Shown: positions 36,526 through 46,678 of the stretch, in pieces
How the letters are laid out: each line of letters begins with the position of its first letter
Position numbering within the stretch: position 1 is the first letter of the stretch
Assembly: GCF_002865645.1 (NCBI RefSeq)
Contig: NW_020194562.1
Coordinates: 744,001 to 808,000, forward strand
Direction: 5' to 3'
Length of the DNA: 64,000 nucleotides
From: Hyaloscypha bicolor E
Lineage: Eukaryota > Ascomycota > Leotiomycetes > Helotiales > Hyaloscyphaceae
Translations under genes and position numbers: made by a program
Notes under the pieces: model-generated
What the model saw: only the letters and a program-made list of their open reading frames with translations
What the model was told of the DNA's origin: nothing
Database searches by the model: none

Positions 36526-37674
36526 TCAATCGCTGTCCGCATCCGGATTCGCAATATACAATCGCCCGGCGCTCATCGTCATCGTTCTCTCATCAACGCT
36601 GCCTCTTCTCCTCAGCTCCTCGGGGCTCTTCACGCTCTTCTCCCGCGTGATGGCAGACTTCATCAGGCTGTTGCTAGCAAGTCTCGCAGCATCCGCCGTG
36701 CCCAATTCCGCCACATTGTCTGCCCGCTCCTGACTGCTCCCACTTCCAGTGCTGCGTGTCCCATCCTTGCTTCCATCCGTGGCAAAGTAGTCCTTTGCCC
36801 GTACATGGCCACCAGGAACCGGTGTCTCGCCCGCCCCAGCCAGATCCTGGATCGAATTCTGACTCTCGCTCGGTGGAGTATTCCCAGCGCTCCATTTCCC
36901 AACCGTAGAACTGGCACCCGATTGTCGAGAATATGTGAGGCCTCGTCTTCCACCGCTTCCGACGCTGCTTCTCCCGCTGCCAGTCCGCTGGTGGTACACC
37001 CCGCCGTATTGCACGTTCCCACTATCCGCATCATCCTCACTGTCCCCTCCCTCAACTTCACTGGCACTTAATCGCATGGGAACACCTCCTACGCCACCAA
37101 CAAGGTCCCCAGGACTGTATCCAACCAGCCCGGACTTGCCGTGATGCCTGATTTTCGCTGTGACCCTGTTGCCGCCTGCTAAGCTGCCCGATCCGCTTGT
37201 GGGCAGCCGCCCTGCTCCAGGTCCGCCGATGACTTCCATTGTCGCTCTTACTTTGGCAGCCTTCTGCTGGGCAAGTAACCGTGGATCTTCATGCTGTGCT
37301 CGATCACACCAGACTGTGGCCTTCTGCCTCCGCATCAGCGCCACATATCCTGTTGCTGGCGAGAGCCCGCCAGATCGAGAGGAGGTCGATCGTCGTAGGT
37401 CTTGGGAGGTTGGTCGGAGGGGAGCAGGACCGTTTCCGCTGCTGGCTGTGGTGGAGTAGGTTGCATTTGAGGGTGTTCGGCGAGAGCTGTAGGCGTGGGC
37501 CTGCATGTTGCTTGGGTAAAGTTGTTGGGGTTGAGGCGGGTAGAGGATGGTGGGGAAGGTATTTGAGGAGGTCGTCCGGGTCCGTGAATGGCCGTAGATG
37601 TTCGACGTTTGCGGGGGTTGAGAGCCGTGATATCCAGGAGGCATGGGCTTCCTGCGAGGGACGTCGGCCATCAT
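36526..37674 (-). CDS. Conserved fungal protein of unknown function, low complexity with one conserved core
   Basis: A single-exon frame of 382 residues. The first 100 residues are rich in Ser, Pro, Tyr and Gln and the C-terminal 200 in Gly and Ser, so most of the chain is probably disordered. A compact segment at about residues 105-150 stands out: SPATGYVALMRRQKATVWCD followed by RAQHEDPRLLAQQKAAKVRA. I recall this block as conserved across filamentous ascomycetes but know no function for it. No signal peptide or membrane segment is visible. Two adjacent methionines leave the start uncertain by one codon. The gene has the same orientation as the CAF-1 gene, 659 bp away. Confidence 0.75.
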   Translation of the reverse strand: MMADVPRRKPMPPGYHGSQPPQTSNIYGHSRTRTTSSNTFPTILYPPQPQQLYPSNMQAHAYSSRRTPSNATYSTTASSGNGPAPLRPTSQDLRRSTSSRSGGLSPATGYVALMRRQKATVWCDRAQHEDPRLLAQQKAAKVRATMEVIGGPGAGRLPTSGSGSLAGGNRVTAKIRHHGKSGLVGYSPGDLVGGVGGVPMRLSASEVEGGDSEDDADSGNVQYGGVYHQRTGSGRSSVGSGGRRGLTYSRQSGASSTVGKWSAGNTPPSESQNSIQDLAGAGETPVPGGHVRAKDYFATDGSKDGTRSTGSGSSQERADNVAELGTADAARLASNSLMKSAITREKSVKSPEELRRRGSVDERTMTMSAGRLYIANPDADSD

Positions 37675-38590
37675 GACTGGGAATCAGGAAATGTCGATGC
37701 CGACACAATGACTGAGCTGAGGTGTGTTATTGGCTGGTTTCCCAGCGAGGCTGTTTCTGGTGAAGACTAGATGCTGGCGGCCGTCTAGTCTTTCCAGCAG
37801 TGTGGGCGACAGCAGTAGCGTAGGATGGCTGGATAACAGTAGCTCGTTGTTGATCAAGATTGACGTTTGCAGTTAATTGCATTCGTGGCGAGGAAGTGGG
37901 CGCAGCGATTGCGGTGGTGCAATTGAGAGGGAGGGAAAAGAGAGTTGGAGATGTGAGGCGTAGGTTTGAGGGTCGTGATCGAAATGCCTCGTGGGCAGGG
38001 TCGCAGAGGTGGATGGGGGGGTCTCTCGTCTTCGTTTACTTGATGGGGCGGAGAGTTTGATGCTTTAGTTTAGCGCGATCTAAACAAGCGTCGGAATCAG
38101 CCACATGGACACCGACACAGACATGCCACGGCGAGAGAACACCCGCAGCAGCAGCAGCAGCTGAGAAGAGAGAAACACGGCGATACCGACGGTCGAGGAG
38201 CAACGAGGACAGAGGTGGGGATGCGAGTGCATATATCCCCTCGGCGTGCAAAATGAAGCAATTGTTGTGTTCAATATAATACGAAAAGTAATAAAACGAG
38301 CAGCGCGCAAAAAAGCAGAAAGGTCTCACCTCTTGAGTGGCAGTTAATCAGCTGTTGCTGTGGTGCCCAGGATGGGCGCTCAAGCCGCAAGCCCGCCTCT
38401 TCTCCAAATAATTAATAGCCAAATGGAGCAAGCCCTCCTGCACGAACTCAAGAACGCCCTGCGCGGTCAGCTCGAGGCTCGAGCTGAGGGAAAAGGGGCC
38501 AGTGTGGCAGCAGCCTGGGGGGACGATGGCCGCGAGCAGGCCCGCAACGAGGATGCAATAATTCGCGATAAGATGAGCAGGATGTCTCGA

Positions 38591-38613
38591 AGTACTGTAC
38601 TGTACTGTACTGT
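38591..38613. repeat. (TACTG)n microsatellite
   Basis: Four near-perfect copies of the pentamer TACTG in a row. Confidence 0.9.
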
Positions 38614-38923
38614 AATGACAAGATTTCAATATAGAGAGGATCCGACGGGGTGCAGAGCCAGCCATGCAGTGGCAGATTGAACGTTTGCAGGTCAGGCGGG
38701 GCCACGTTTGGGCGCGAGCATTGTTTTATGGAGAGATTGTACCTTGACGTATGTTTCGCATTCATTCAAGTCAAGAACTTGTGTCTTGCCAGCCAGCCAG
38801 GATGATCAGGGTTGGTTTCTCAAGCTTTGCTCCGAGTTGAAGGTGGACGTCACGCAGAGAAGGTGGTCTGGGTTATCAACAGCCTCATATAGGGCTCCAG
38901 GGGCCCAGCAGGAGGGCCTGCCG

Positions 38924-38947
38924 AGGGCAGGAGGGCAGGAGGGCAGG
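38924..38947. repeat. GAGGGCAG tandem repeat, three units
   Basis: Three consecutive copies of an 8-bp purine-rich unit. Confidence 0.85.
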
Positions 38948-39510
38948 AAGACAGGAACGTGTAGTGTGGTCCCCTCCCTTGGAGTCTTGGACACCCTCGG
39001 GCTTCCAGCTGGGGAAGTTCCAAGGTCTTGGTGGTCTCACACGACGGTTAAGGTTACTTCGTACAACGTCTGCTGTACGGAGTACTGTACAGAGTACGTA
39101 GGCTGCAGCACATTCCAGCAGCGATCCTGACCAGTCCGCTCTGCGACCAGCGGCTCTTGCGCGAATGGGATGACGCCATGCTGCCCCCGCACAGTGGGCC
39201 TGCAGCGGGCTGACTGACGTAGGACTACAGATAGGACCACGGATTTCCCGTCCATCCACTCACCGCCTGCGCCGTCGACATCGCTGCCCACCCTCGATTC
39301 CTTGAGCCACACTCGCGGTGCTGTCGCGCTCGGCGGAGCATCTCGTACCAGTAGGACAAGTAGTGGCGCCGACAACATCAAATCTCCAGGTCGGCGCCGC
39401 CGAGATGCCTCAGTGCTGGCGCGCCGTCATGCCTCAGTGCTTATCCGCCACTCAGAACTCTAAAGCGCGACAAGCTCCAAACTCGACCATCCTCATCCGC
39501 TTACTTAAGC

Positions 39511-39537
39511 GCCAGCCAGGCCAGCCAGGCCAGCCAG
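39511..39537. repeat. GCCAGCCAG tandem repeat, three units
   Basis: Three consecutive 9-bp units close to a run of C+T-rich sequence. Confidence 0.85.
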
Positions 39538-40758
39538 ACTCGCACGAACTCTTTTCTGGCTCCAGAAGCTCAAAGCCCGGATTAAAGCCAGCATAGCATT
39601 ACAGTACCAAGTATTCAAGGACAGGACGGGGACCTTCCTATCTTACTTTATCTGCCCCTCATTCCACCGCTTCCAGCTCGAACACCGATGCCCACAGCTT
39701 CCCCTCACACCACATGCAATATCAACGTCGCCTATGATTTCCTGCCCAGTTTTGCGCTCCCGGCCCTCGTCACCAAGGTTCTCCCCAGCCATCGACATTC
39801 CTGAATTCCTCGCTCGATTCCCATCCCATCTTCATCGAGAACTCAAGAACTCACGTCAACTAAAATACCGGTACGTCATCCGTCCACCGTCACTCGCCGT
39901 CATTGTTACAACTTTTCACGACTACCGCCCTCGTGTTCTTGGCATTAATAATTCCGTGGTCAAACGCTTTTCGAGATGAGACGTGCAGCTGAAAAGTATC
40001 GGGCCGGCGTTGAACCTCTCGGCATCATCGCATGCCTGCACCGCCACACTCCCGGTCCGATTCCCTTCTCACGTGCCTTCCGTCTGCTTGCATCCGAACC
40101 GATGCCGTTCCGGCCGTACATGAGGTGTCCGTCCCCAACCTCTCTTCTCCACCGCGGACTTGCACGCCTTCACCCCATCGGTCTCCTTACAGCACCAAGA
40201 ACAATTTATGCCCTGCAATGCACACTGCACATTTAATCACAGATCACAGAACCACTGAGCCAGCATTCAAATCCGTGGCCGTGGACTGATTGTGACTGCG
40301 ACAGTAACACCAACCTGCTTTCCATTGCCTGCTTCCCCTCGCTCACCGACTTCATGCCTGTCTTACTCGTCACTCCAGTCCCTCTATTCGCAACTCCACT
40401 CCACTTCTCCCCAACAACCATGCTCCTGCTCACTAAGGTATAATTGCCACGCGCAGTGAGTGCGCAAGTAAAGCGCACGATCATGCGATTGCCTGTTCAA
40501 TCGCCCTCCGTCTCCCCGCACACCCCGGCACAGGAAAAAAGGCAGAGCCATCCCTCCGCCGCGTCGCCATCATGCCATAGATCTCGCAGGATCCCAAACA
40601 TCGTCTGGCTGGGACGACGGCACTCGTCGCGTCACGTCGTGAGACAGGCCTCTCGACGATCCGATCCCCAATTCTCGCTTCAAGCAAGTGATGGAAATGC
40701 TTCAAATGCAGAGAGTGTCTGACAGCCTGGCGACGCGACGCGATGCGCTGCGGCCCCG

Positions 40759-40787
40759 GCACAGCACAGCAACAGCACAGCACAGCA
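40759..40787. repeat. CAGCACAGCAA-type tandem repeat
   Basis: Short CAGCA-based repeat, two longer units with internal repetition. It is followed about 35 bases later by a (TTTTTC)n tract near 40820-40840. Confidence 0.8.
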
Positions 40788-41450
40788 ACCCTTTGACGGT
40801 CCCCGATCCGACTCGGGATCTTTTTCTTTTTCTTTTTCTCATGCAGTGAAAAGAGGTGGGGTTCCGGATGCCGAACAATTACGCGGCCATCCAGCTCGGA
40901 GGTGAGCGGTTTCGCAATCAATGCAACACGGGAAACCTAATTGACGCGTTGGTGATCCACACGTGACCCAGCTTTGTTGAGCGCCTGCTGCTTTTCAAAA
41001 GTTCGGAAGAGGCAGATGGCGAAAGTTGGGTGAGGGGGGACACGCCCCTTCTCGTCTTCCGATTTCGTGAGAGATTTCGGACTTTGTGGATTGGTGGGAG
41101 GAGGGATTTCATCACCAACCGTCACTTGTTTTCTTTGCCGGAAATCCCTGCAAAGTGTTGTAAAAATTGTAAAAAAAAATCTAATAACGTGATGTGACAG
41201 TTTCTGAACCCTTGGTGAAAATGTGAATGTTTCCCAAGAGACACCCCAATTTCGAATGGGGGGGGAGTGCGGTTTCCTTTTTCCAGCGAGAGACCTGTAT
41301 CCAAGGCTCTGAAATCATTTGGGGTCCCGACATGCAATATGAGGGTTCTTGCAGGAAAGCATGATTGTCGCCTCGTTTTCTTCGAAAGTCTGCATTCTTT
41401 GCCCGGTTTTGCTAAAAATCGTGATTTTGGTATTCCTTCTAAGAGCTATA

Positions 41451-41856
41451 ATATAGCTTAGCTTGTAACCTCAACGAACCTCAAATAGTGATTTTTTTTT
41501 TTGAAAAAATTATAGGTTCTCTTATATAAGGGCTATTAGTATAAATTAAAATTGTTTAATAATAAATAATTTATTTTATAATTCCTATTAAATACAATTA
41601 AGCTAAGAGGCTTATATAAGTACTATAAATAGAAATATAAAGTTAGTAACCTTAAATAAGTTAATTTCCTTAAGTAATCTAATTGATTTAATTAACTAAG
41701 CTAACCCTAATTAGGTAAAAAGAAAGAGGTTAAAATTAAATAATATACTAAGACTTTACTAAGATTTTTATTAGGTTATTAGTAATAAATCTTATACCTA
41801 AAAGTAAATAACCTAATAATTAATTAATTTTTAAATTAAAATTTAAAGGCATTATT
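41451..41856. other. Small A+T-rich RIP-like patch
   Basis: Composition changes sharply to A+T-rich at about 41.45 kb and the patch ends at the target-site duplication TTATT of the next solo LTR. It looks like a decayed repeat fragment; no identity could be read. Confidence 0.5.
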
Positions 41857-42119
41857 TATTACAGTTCAGGTTTCGACGTTCTGATTACTTGATACAGTTA
41901 CTTAACAAGTAGTATGGGAATGGGCTTGGAGATATTTAGAACGCTAAGCCCCTTGCGGGCTAGCGCATTGCGGGTGCACTTTACCCTCGCAACCTTATTG
42001 CAGCTGCACTTTACCCTCGCAACCTTCTGTATTCTAGCTTTCCCTCCTTTAGCTTTGAATCATCTTCGTAAGGGACCTTCTACCTTGCTTTCCAAGCCCT
42101 GAATATTGTACCCGTAATA
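41857..42119 (+). mobile_element. Solo LTR, 263 bp, related to elements A and C, TSD TTATT
   Basis: The segment starts TATTACAGTTCAGG and ends TACCCGTAATA (decayed TGTTACAG...CCCGTAACA) and is flanked by perfect 5-bp duplications TTATT (41852-41856 and 42120-42124). Its right two thirds align with the A/C LTR family (GAGATATTTAGAA, CTTTCCAAGCCCTGAATA). It has kept normal G+C content, so it is young or was spared from RIP. It contains an internal 30-bp-period duplication: the 22-mer at 41975-41996 recurs at 42005-42026. It ends about 60 bp before the TATA box of the next gene. Confidence 0.88.
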
Positions 42120-42176
42120 TTATTTTTAAATCGGACCGACTATAGTTTGATACGACTCGGCTGTTAAACTAGTATC

Positions 42177-42184
42177 TATAAAGG
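42177..42184 (+). promoter_or_regulatory. Probable TATA box of the cysteine-rich protein gene
   Basis: TATAAAGG lies 58 bp after the solo LTR and about 200 bp before the start codon, at a suitable distance from a leader that seems to contain an intron. Confidence 0.5.
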
Positions 42185-42322
42185 ACCCAGTTCATTCCTT
42201 ATAGAAGAGATTAAGGCATTCCAATTCAATTCAATTCATTCGCATATTATTATATCGTCAATACACGGTCGCTCCTCTAACAGGTTATACTTATCCTTTT
42301 TATAAGTGTCTTGTTCTTTAAT

Positions 42323-42367
42323 GTAAGTTTAAATTACTATTATTTTAAATTCCTAACATATACCAAG
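42323..42367 (+). other. Likely 5' UTR intron of the cysteine-rich protein gene
   Basis: GTAAGT at 42323, a CCTAAC branch-like motif and an AG at 42367 (or 42370) define a 45-48-nt intron that ends about 18 bases before the ATG. The size matches the other introns in the window. Confidence 0.5.
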
Positions 42368-42385
42368 AAGATATCTGCCAGAGCC

Positions 42386-42631
42386 ATGCACTTATACAAC
42401 AAAAAACCCTTTGCAGGCCTACTCCTTTTATATGTAGCTACCTCAGCTGGTAGTCAGATTTATGCAAGGAAGACCTGTTCCGACGTCAACCCCCCTATAG
42501 CCGAATGCGTCGATGCAAACGGGAACTGCCAATGTAATAATCCACCAAATTGTCATGAACATGGGTTTTGGTCTACCTGTTATTGTTACGGTGGGAACGA
42601 AGTTCACTGTGCTAGTCAATGCTGCCCTTAA
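42386..42631 (+). CDS. Small secreted cysteine-rich protein
   Basis: The frame encodes 81 residues. The first 24 or so form a typical signal peptide (basic start MHLYNKKPF, hydrophobic core GLLLLYVATSA). The mature part of about 57 residues has ten cysteines spaced C-x9-C-x6-C-x-C-x5-C-x8-C-x-C-x7-C-x3-C-C, which would give five disulfides. An open frame extends upstream, but its 25 extra residues overlap the probable leader intron and have no ATG, so this ATG is the start. Such proteins in plant-associated or predatory fungi are often effectors, antimicrobial peptides or inhibitors; I recognise no family and do not assign an activity. It sits directly downstream of a solo LTR, a setting common for lineage-specific secreted proteins. 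Confidence 0.75.
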   Translation: MHLYNKKPFAGLLLLYVATSAGSQIYARKTCSDVNPPIAECVDANGNCQCNNPPNCHEHGFWSTCYCYGGNEVHCASQCCP

Positions 42632-42786
42632 GAGCTTCTTCTTAAAAGCCTTAGGCCTAACGCCACGTGTGCACCATAAACATAAGTGCATAAGGACTTT
42701 AGCTTTGTGTAGTAGGATTAGATTTAGATAGGCAAAAGTCAGGTGGTTTGCAGGTCAGCAATCTATACTATCTATTATCGTTACAG

Positions 42787-43321
42787 ATCCAAATTCCTAT
42801 CAAACGGTGGGAGTGTCGAAATTGTCAGTTCTGGACAGGCATCTGGTGATACGGCCTCTTTGCGGGCGGTAGATAAAACCAAATCGATATTCCGCCACCA
42901 TTTTTTACATCAAATCACGCCATTGCAACATACCCCTTTCATTTTCTCTCCCGAAGGTTTTAAGGTTAGTCTTCTTCCCCACTGATGCGGCGATACCAAA
43001 CACCCTGTCAATCGCGTTGGACTGGAGTACTTTGATCTTCAAGACCAGGAAAGCCTCGAGCAGCTCCAAATGGACTGCACATTCCCCGACTGTTGTAACA
43101 TCGTTAGTCTTGCGCTTCGTGGGCACTACTCCACCACTTTGGTTCTCAGATAGGCTACAAAAGATATTGGAGTCTGGTTTGATAGGCTGCTCTGCTTCAG
43201 TGGCCGCAGGAGAAAACGGCGAGCGCTTGTTGCAGAACTTGAAAGGCTTTAGGAGTCGAGATGTCGCTTCTCGGCTTTGTTTGTTGAGCACATCTAACTG
43301 AGAATTGTTCGTGAAAGACAT
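42787..43321 (-). pseudogene. Frameshifted gene, possibly a glycine-rich-domain (DUF1399-like) protein N-terminus
   Basis: The minus strand opens with 138 codons from MSFTNNSQLDVLNKQ. A conserved-looking block ECAVHLELLEAFLVLKIKVL is followed by FGI and a RENERGMLQWRDLM end. Directly after the stop, a different frame continues KKWWRNIDLVLST...TISTLPPFD. The pattern HLxLLExF, WW, LPPxD recalls the fungal/plant glycine-rich domain proteins (DUF1399), but I cannot verify this. One missing base before an A6 run (42901-42906 on the plus strand) would join the two frames. The downstream part is absent, so the gene is broken or truncated. A real short protein ending at 42905 is less likely. Confidence 0.45.
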
Positions 43322-44699
43322 TTTATAGCCAGGGATACTGAGCGTTGTTGGAGAAGAGAAATATACTCATCATCAATTCTTTCTGCAAAGCTGGGGTCTG
43401 CTACCTAACCTTTACGCGCCCGCAGTCCGCTGCAAGAAGCAACCTCTACGGTTTGATGTTTACCTACATCCCCGACCTTCTTTTGGGGGCCACTTTTATA
43501 AATACGTTTGAGCTTGCAACATTTGGCCTAGTACCATTTGAGCAAAGAGGGCAAATTCACGTGATACTGCAAACATTGTCTTCAAGCAAGATATGCGACA
43601 AGTCCTCTCAGCCACGACGCACTTGAATCGCCTCACCTTTCGAGACGCGTCTACTTCAAGCATGACTAATAGCAAAGTGAATTGAAAGAATCGCATGTAC
43701 CTTTGGAAGAAGTTGACTCACGACCAGTGTCAATGAATACCAATATTAGATTGAGAGATTTCAAGGCCTATATTGATACTTTTCAAGACGCTGCCTCCAA
43801 TTCTGGCCTGTTGCTCTGAAACCCTCTTCTGGCTGCTCCGCGAGAAGCCTCGTCCCACGGAAGTCGCCAACCTCCACAAACGGCAGGCATTCAGCCTTAT
43901 CCAGAAACGGTATCCAACCTCGTCCACAAATTGGCTTGTTTAGGATGAAGGACACTGGTCTGCCATTTTCCCATTTTCCTGTTTGTAAATAGAAATTCGC
44001 GCCCTACCTCGTCAATTCACGTGACGGAGAGTTGCACTCAAATTGCGTTTCCGCGAGAAATTTATTTAAAGATCGGATTATATAATCCCATAATATTATT
44101 GCCTATAAGAATTAACCCTGACTCTTATAGCCGGACAATTTAGAAGAGCCTTGTTCTAAGAGACTATCTAGGAACCCTCGGCAACCTCTGTAAGTCTTTT
44201 AGAACTGCAACTTAACTCAAGAACATTATTGTAGCTCGCACCATCGTGCTGTCGTCTTTGGTCACGTGAGAAGTCGCCAAAGTGCCTCACTCTAGAAGAC
44301 AGCTCGAAGGGTTATGCAAAGACGGCGAACTTTCCTATTGCCTCACTGGACTAGGTATGGTTGCCATTACTAGCACCTGTACCTCTTATCAAAAATGCCA
44401 CCCATTAAGTTATTCGGGGGAGGTTTCCCCTTGACGTCGTGTGGTCATGGAAAGGGGTAAGCTCGCGTAACTTTCACCCGTGCGTAATGGAAAGGGGGCA
44501 AGAAAGGCTCAATTACCGACCACTATTTCTTCTTCAAAGAAAACCAGATCATTGAGTGAAAGTGTCGCGCTTTTTCATTTATTTCTTATTCTGTACTAAA
44601 ATCCTTCCAAATCCGTGGCTATAATCCACAGATCCCTACCTTTGATATTCTATCCCATGCCTTGATGTCCGCCCAGATGTACATGGCCGCCTTCCACAA
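43322..44699. other. Decayed intergenic stretch with one possible exon fragment
   Basis: No complete gene is seen. On the minus strand, about 43761-43979, an open stretch reads GKWENGRPVSFILNKPICGR and then GWIPFLDKAECLPFVEVGDF. The residue choice looks protein-like, and it begins after a TTTACAAACAG acceptor-like sequence, so it may be an exon or relic of an unknown gene. The rest, including a mildly A+T-rich patch at 44.05-44.12 kb, shows nothing I can name. Confidence 0.3.
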
Positions 44700-45123
44700 C
44701 GCCCAAAGTGACAGCAGCCACCAAGTGGCAACACAAGAGTATCCGCGATCTGGATCATATTCTTCACACTCTGGCGCCCGGACCGAACGAATCGGGCGAA
44801 GAAACTATAGCTGACTTCCACAACCGGATTGGGGGGGATTGCTAGGCATTAGACAGGGTATTATGAATTGCAGCGCCATGGACCAAGGATGCACGGAAGA
44901 GGTTGAGAGAATTACGCAGGATATCCCTCGTCCAGCGGGGATGTTTAACGCACTCCGGGAAACCGTCCTCCCTACCCCTCCTAGGTTTCACGGACAGCTC
45001 GCATATGTGGCATACAACGGACTAGACTATAACACCCTCGGAGGATCCACGGTCAGAATCAACGCCCCGAGGGAATGGAGCGATACCATTGCACCGGAAA
45101 CCCCACTCGTCACCATCACTTGA
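44700..45123 (+). pseudogene. Possible frameshifted gene of unknown function
   Basis: One plus-strand frame from about 44700 reads STTPKVTAATKWQHKSIRDL then DHILHTLAPGPNESGEETIA and stops just after DFHNRIGG. A G7 run (44829-44836) follows, and adding one G would carry the frame into the open frame from 44839 that ends at 45123 (TEEVERITQDIPRPAG ... TPLVTIT). The joined reading is coherent, so this is probably one gene with a homopolymer frameshift, real or a sequencing slip. No start codon is clear and no family is recognised. Confidence 0.35.
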
Positions 45124-45369
45124 AAAAAGACAAGCCCAAAGCGTTGATATCCCTTAAAACAAATCCCTTGGCGTTACTCGATAACGCTTAATTGATGTTA
45201 ATCTGCGTAGTAGATTCAGCTGAGGAAACCAACACAATTAAAGTTGATCGAGGAAGGCTTCCGTGGAGCTCTCTATCTCGGACTCAAAAGTCTCTCCCCT
45301 ACACCTCCCAAGCCTTGTCCACCCTCCTCACCGTTTCCAAGGAGATGCCTATCTACCCCCCTATGGACT

Positions 45370-46240
45370 CACCTGCATCAAACTGGAACGTCCAGTCGCC
45401 AGCCGCTGTCGGGTTGCCAGTAGTCCCGCGCCCCATCAACAGCTTCACCAGATCACCATCCCCACCGAACGCAGCCCTTGCCAGCACCGTCCAATCGTCG
45501 TTCGATCGCGCAGAGTCCGAGCAACCTCGATATCAGCAGCCTCAGCAGCGCAGAGGAGTGCCATGCCGTCGAGCTAGATGCGCCGTACCCGTGCTCGGGC
45601 TCAGCAGCCTCGACGCCTGCGCAGTCCCCAGTCGCAGACCAGAGGAAGGCTTTTCTTTTCAATAAAAAGAATGATGGGTGTCTTCCGCGTCGACCCGCGC
45701 TCCGTGGCTGAGGAGCGTGCCCGATCATCGCCGCGCTCTCGTTTCTGTTCGTCGCGGTGACAACACGAGGCGAGGGCTCCGGGGTCCCAGTGGTGTGTGT
45801 GCAGAGTTGGGATCGGCGCCAGTGTGTGTTGAGCAAGAGAGAGCCTCGCGAGCACCGTCGACGGGCCCGCTGGTGACATGCCTCAACGAGGGGTGTACGG
45901 TATGGCCCTTCGCACATTATATCAATGAGTGAGCGCTTCGTGTTGGAGAAGGGATGCTCATGCACACCTTTGCTCTCGCAGGGTGCAACTTGCCAGCGGC
46001 AATTCTCCGTCTTCTGCATCTCCATCTACATCTCTTGCATTGACGTCCACGCCCAAGGTGTAGCAGCCCAGTATGCGGGGAGAGAGGTATCTGATCGCGA
46101 GGGGCAACGGCGAGTAAAACCCACTGTTGTCCAAGATCTCTCAGTCGACGCCTGCATCGAGCAAAGCGGTAGCCATGTCGTCCTATCCAAACGAAGCGCA
46201 AAATGCCGTGGCGTGTCTCCCTTCTCATCTTTCTGATCGA
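45370..46240 (-). pseudogene. Ankyrin-repeat gene relic with several frameshifts and stops
   Basis: Broken minus-strand frames read as ankyrin units in succession: DEKGDTPRHFALR (about 46.19-46.23 kb), then MATALLDAGVD, then GVDVNARDVDG, then AFLWSATGDCAG and finally DDWTVLARAAFGGDGDLVKL. The family signature is the G-x-TPLHxA helix pair followed by LLLxxGADVNAxD. Reading through needs at least four frame changes, and one in-frame stop is visible (after LLDAGVD). The plus-strand open frames over the same interval are shadows. Ankyrin arrays in fungi are often fused to HET, NACHT or other domains, but none is visible here. The limits are those of the readable part. Confidence 0.55.
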
Positions 46241-46678
46241 CCATGTGTTGATCCCTGGCCCCGTGTGGTAGGCACCGTCCGTGGCATTCCTGGTCTTGAT
46301 CGCTCGCTCGTACGATGTGCAAGGCGAATGGGAGCGGCTCTTGAGCTGGCGAGGGCTGGTACTGTACTCCTCGCGATGGAGGACAAAGCGTTTCAAACCA
46401 TGCCTCTATCCTATCCCCGCCGTCAGTTGGACAGGTAGACCTGTTTTGTTTTGCAACGCTTGCGGCTTTCGAGATCTTCGGAGGGCAAGCTTGGTTGTGG
46501 GTACCCCCTTCGTGGGTAAGACCGGGGTATACTGCGTCTTCTCGGGGGAACGCAGGGGGGCAGGCACCACCGAGCTTGTCAAGCGAGTCTTCAAGCTAGA
46601 CCTCTGTTGTTTGTGCGGTCAGATGCGCTTGGGTGCGTTCATTGCAGGTGCAAGGTTGACTCCCGTTTGGGAGACTTG

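Larger units (their letters stand above)
37675..41450. other. Gene-poor G+C-balanced stretch with short tandem repeats
   Basis: About 3.8 kb without a supported gene. Many open frames on both strands are short, overlap and lack recognisable motifs or consistent intron joins. The stretch holds several microsatellites or minisatellites and pyrimidine-rich segments of the kind found in long fungal promoters and 5' leaders. A non-coding RNA or the leader of an unrecognised gene cannot be excluded. Confidence 0.5.

Noticed and set aside
38591..38613. Telomere-like or CRISPR-like array
   Set aside because: The unit is a plain TACTG microsatellite; it is not TTAGGG, and there are no spacers.
38348..40921. 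Numerous overlapping frames of 80-146 codons on both strands
   Set aside because: They overlap each other in all frames, include tandem-repeat translations and offer no consistent splice joins or motifs.
42311..42385. Upstream in-frame extension of the cysteine-rich protein
   Set aside because: It has no ATG (it begins with TTG), is lysine/tyrosine-rich, and overlaps a well-formed intron (GTAAGT...CTAAC...AG).
45192..45665. A 157-codon plus-strand frame
   Set aside because: It overlaps, on the opposite strand, the legible ankyrin relic and has no family motif; its composition is that of a shadow frame.
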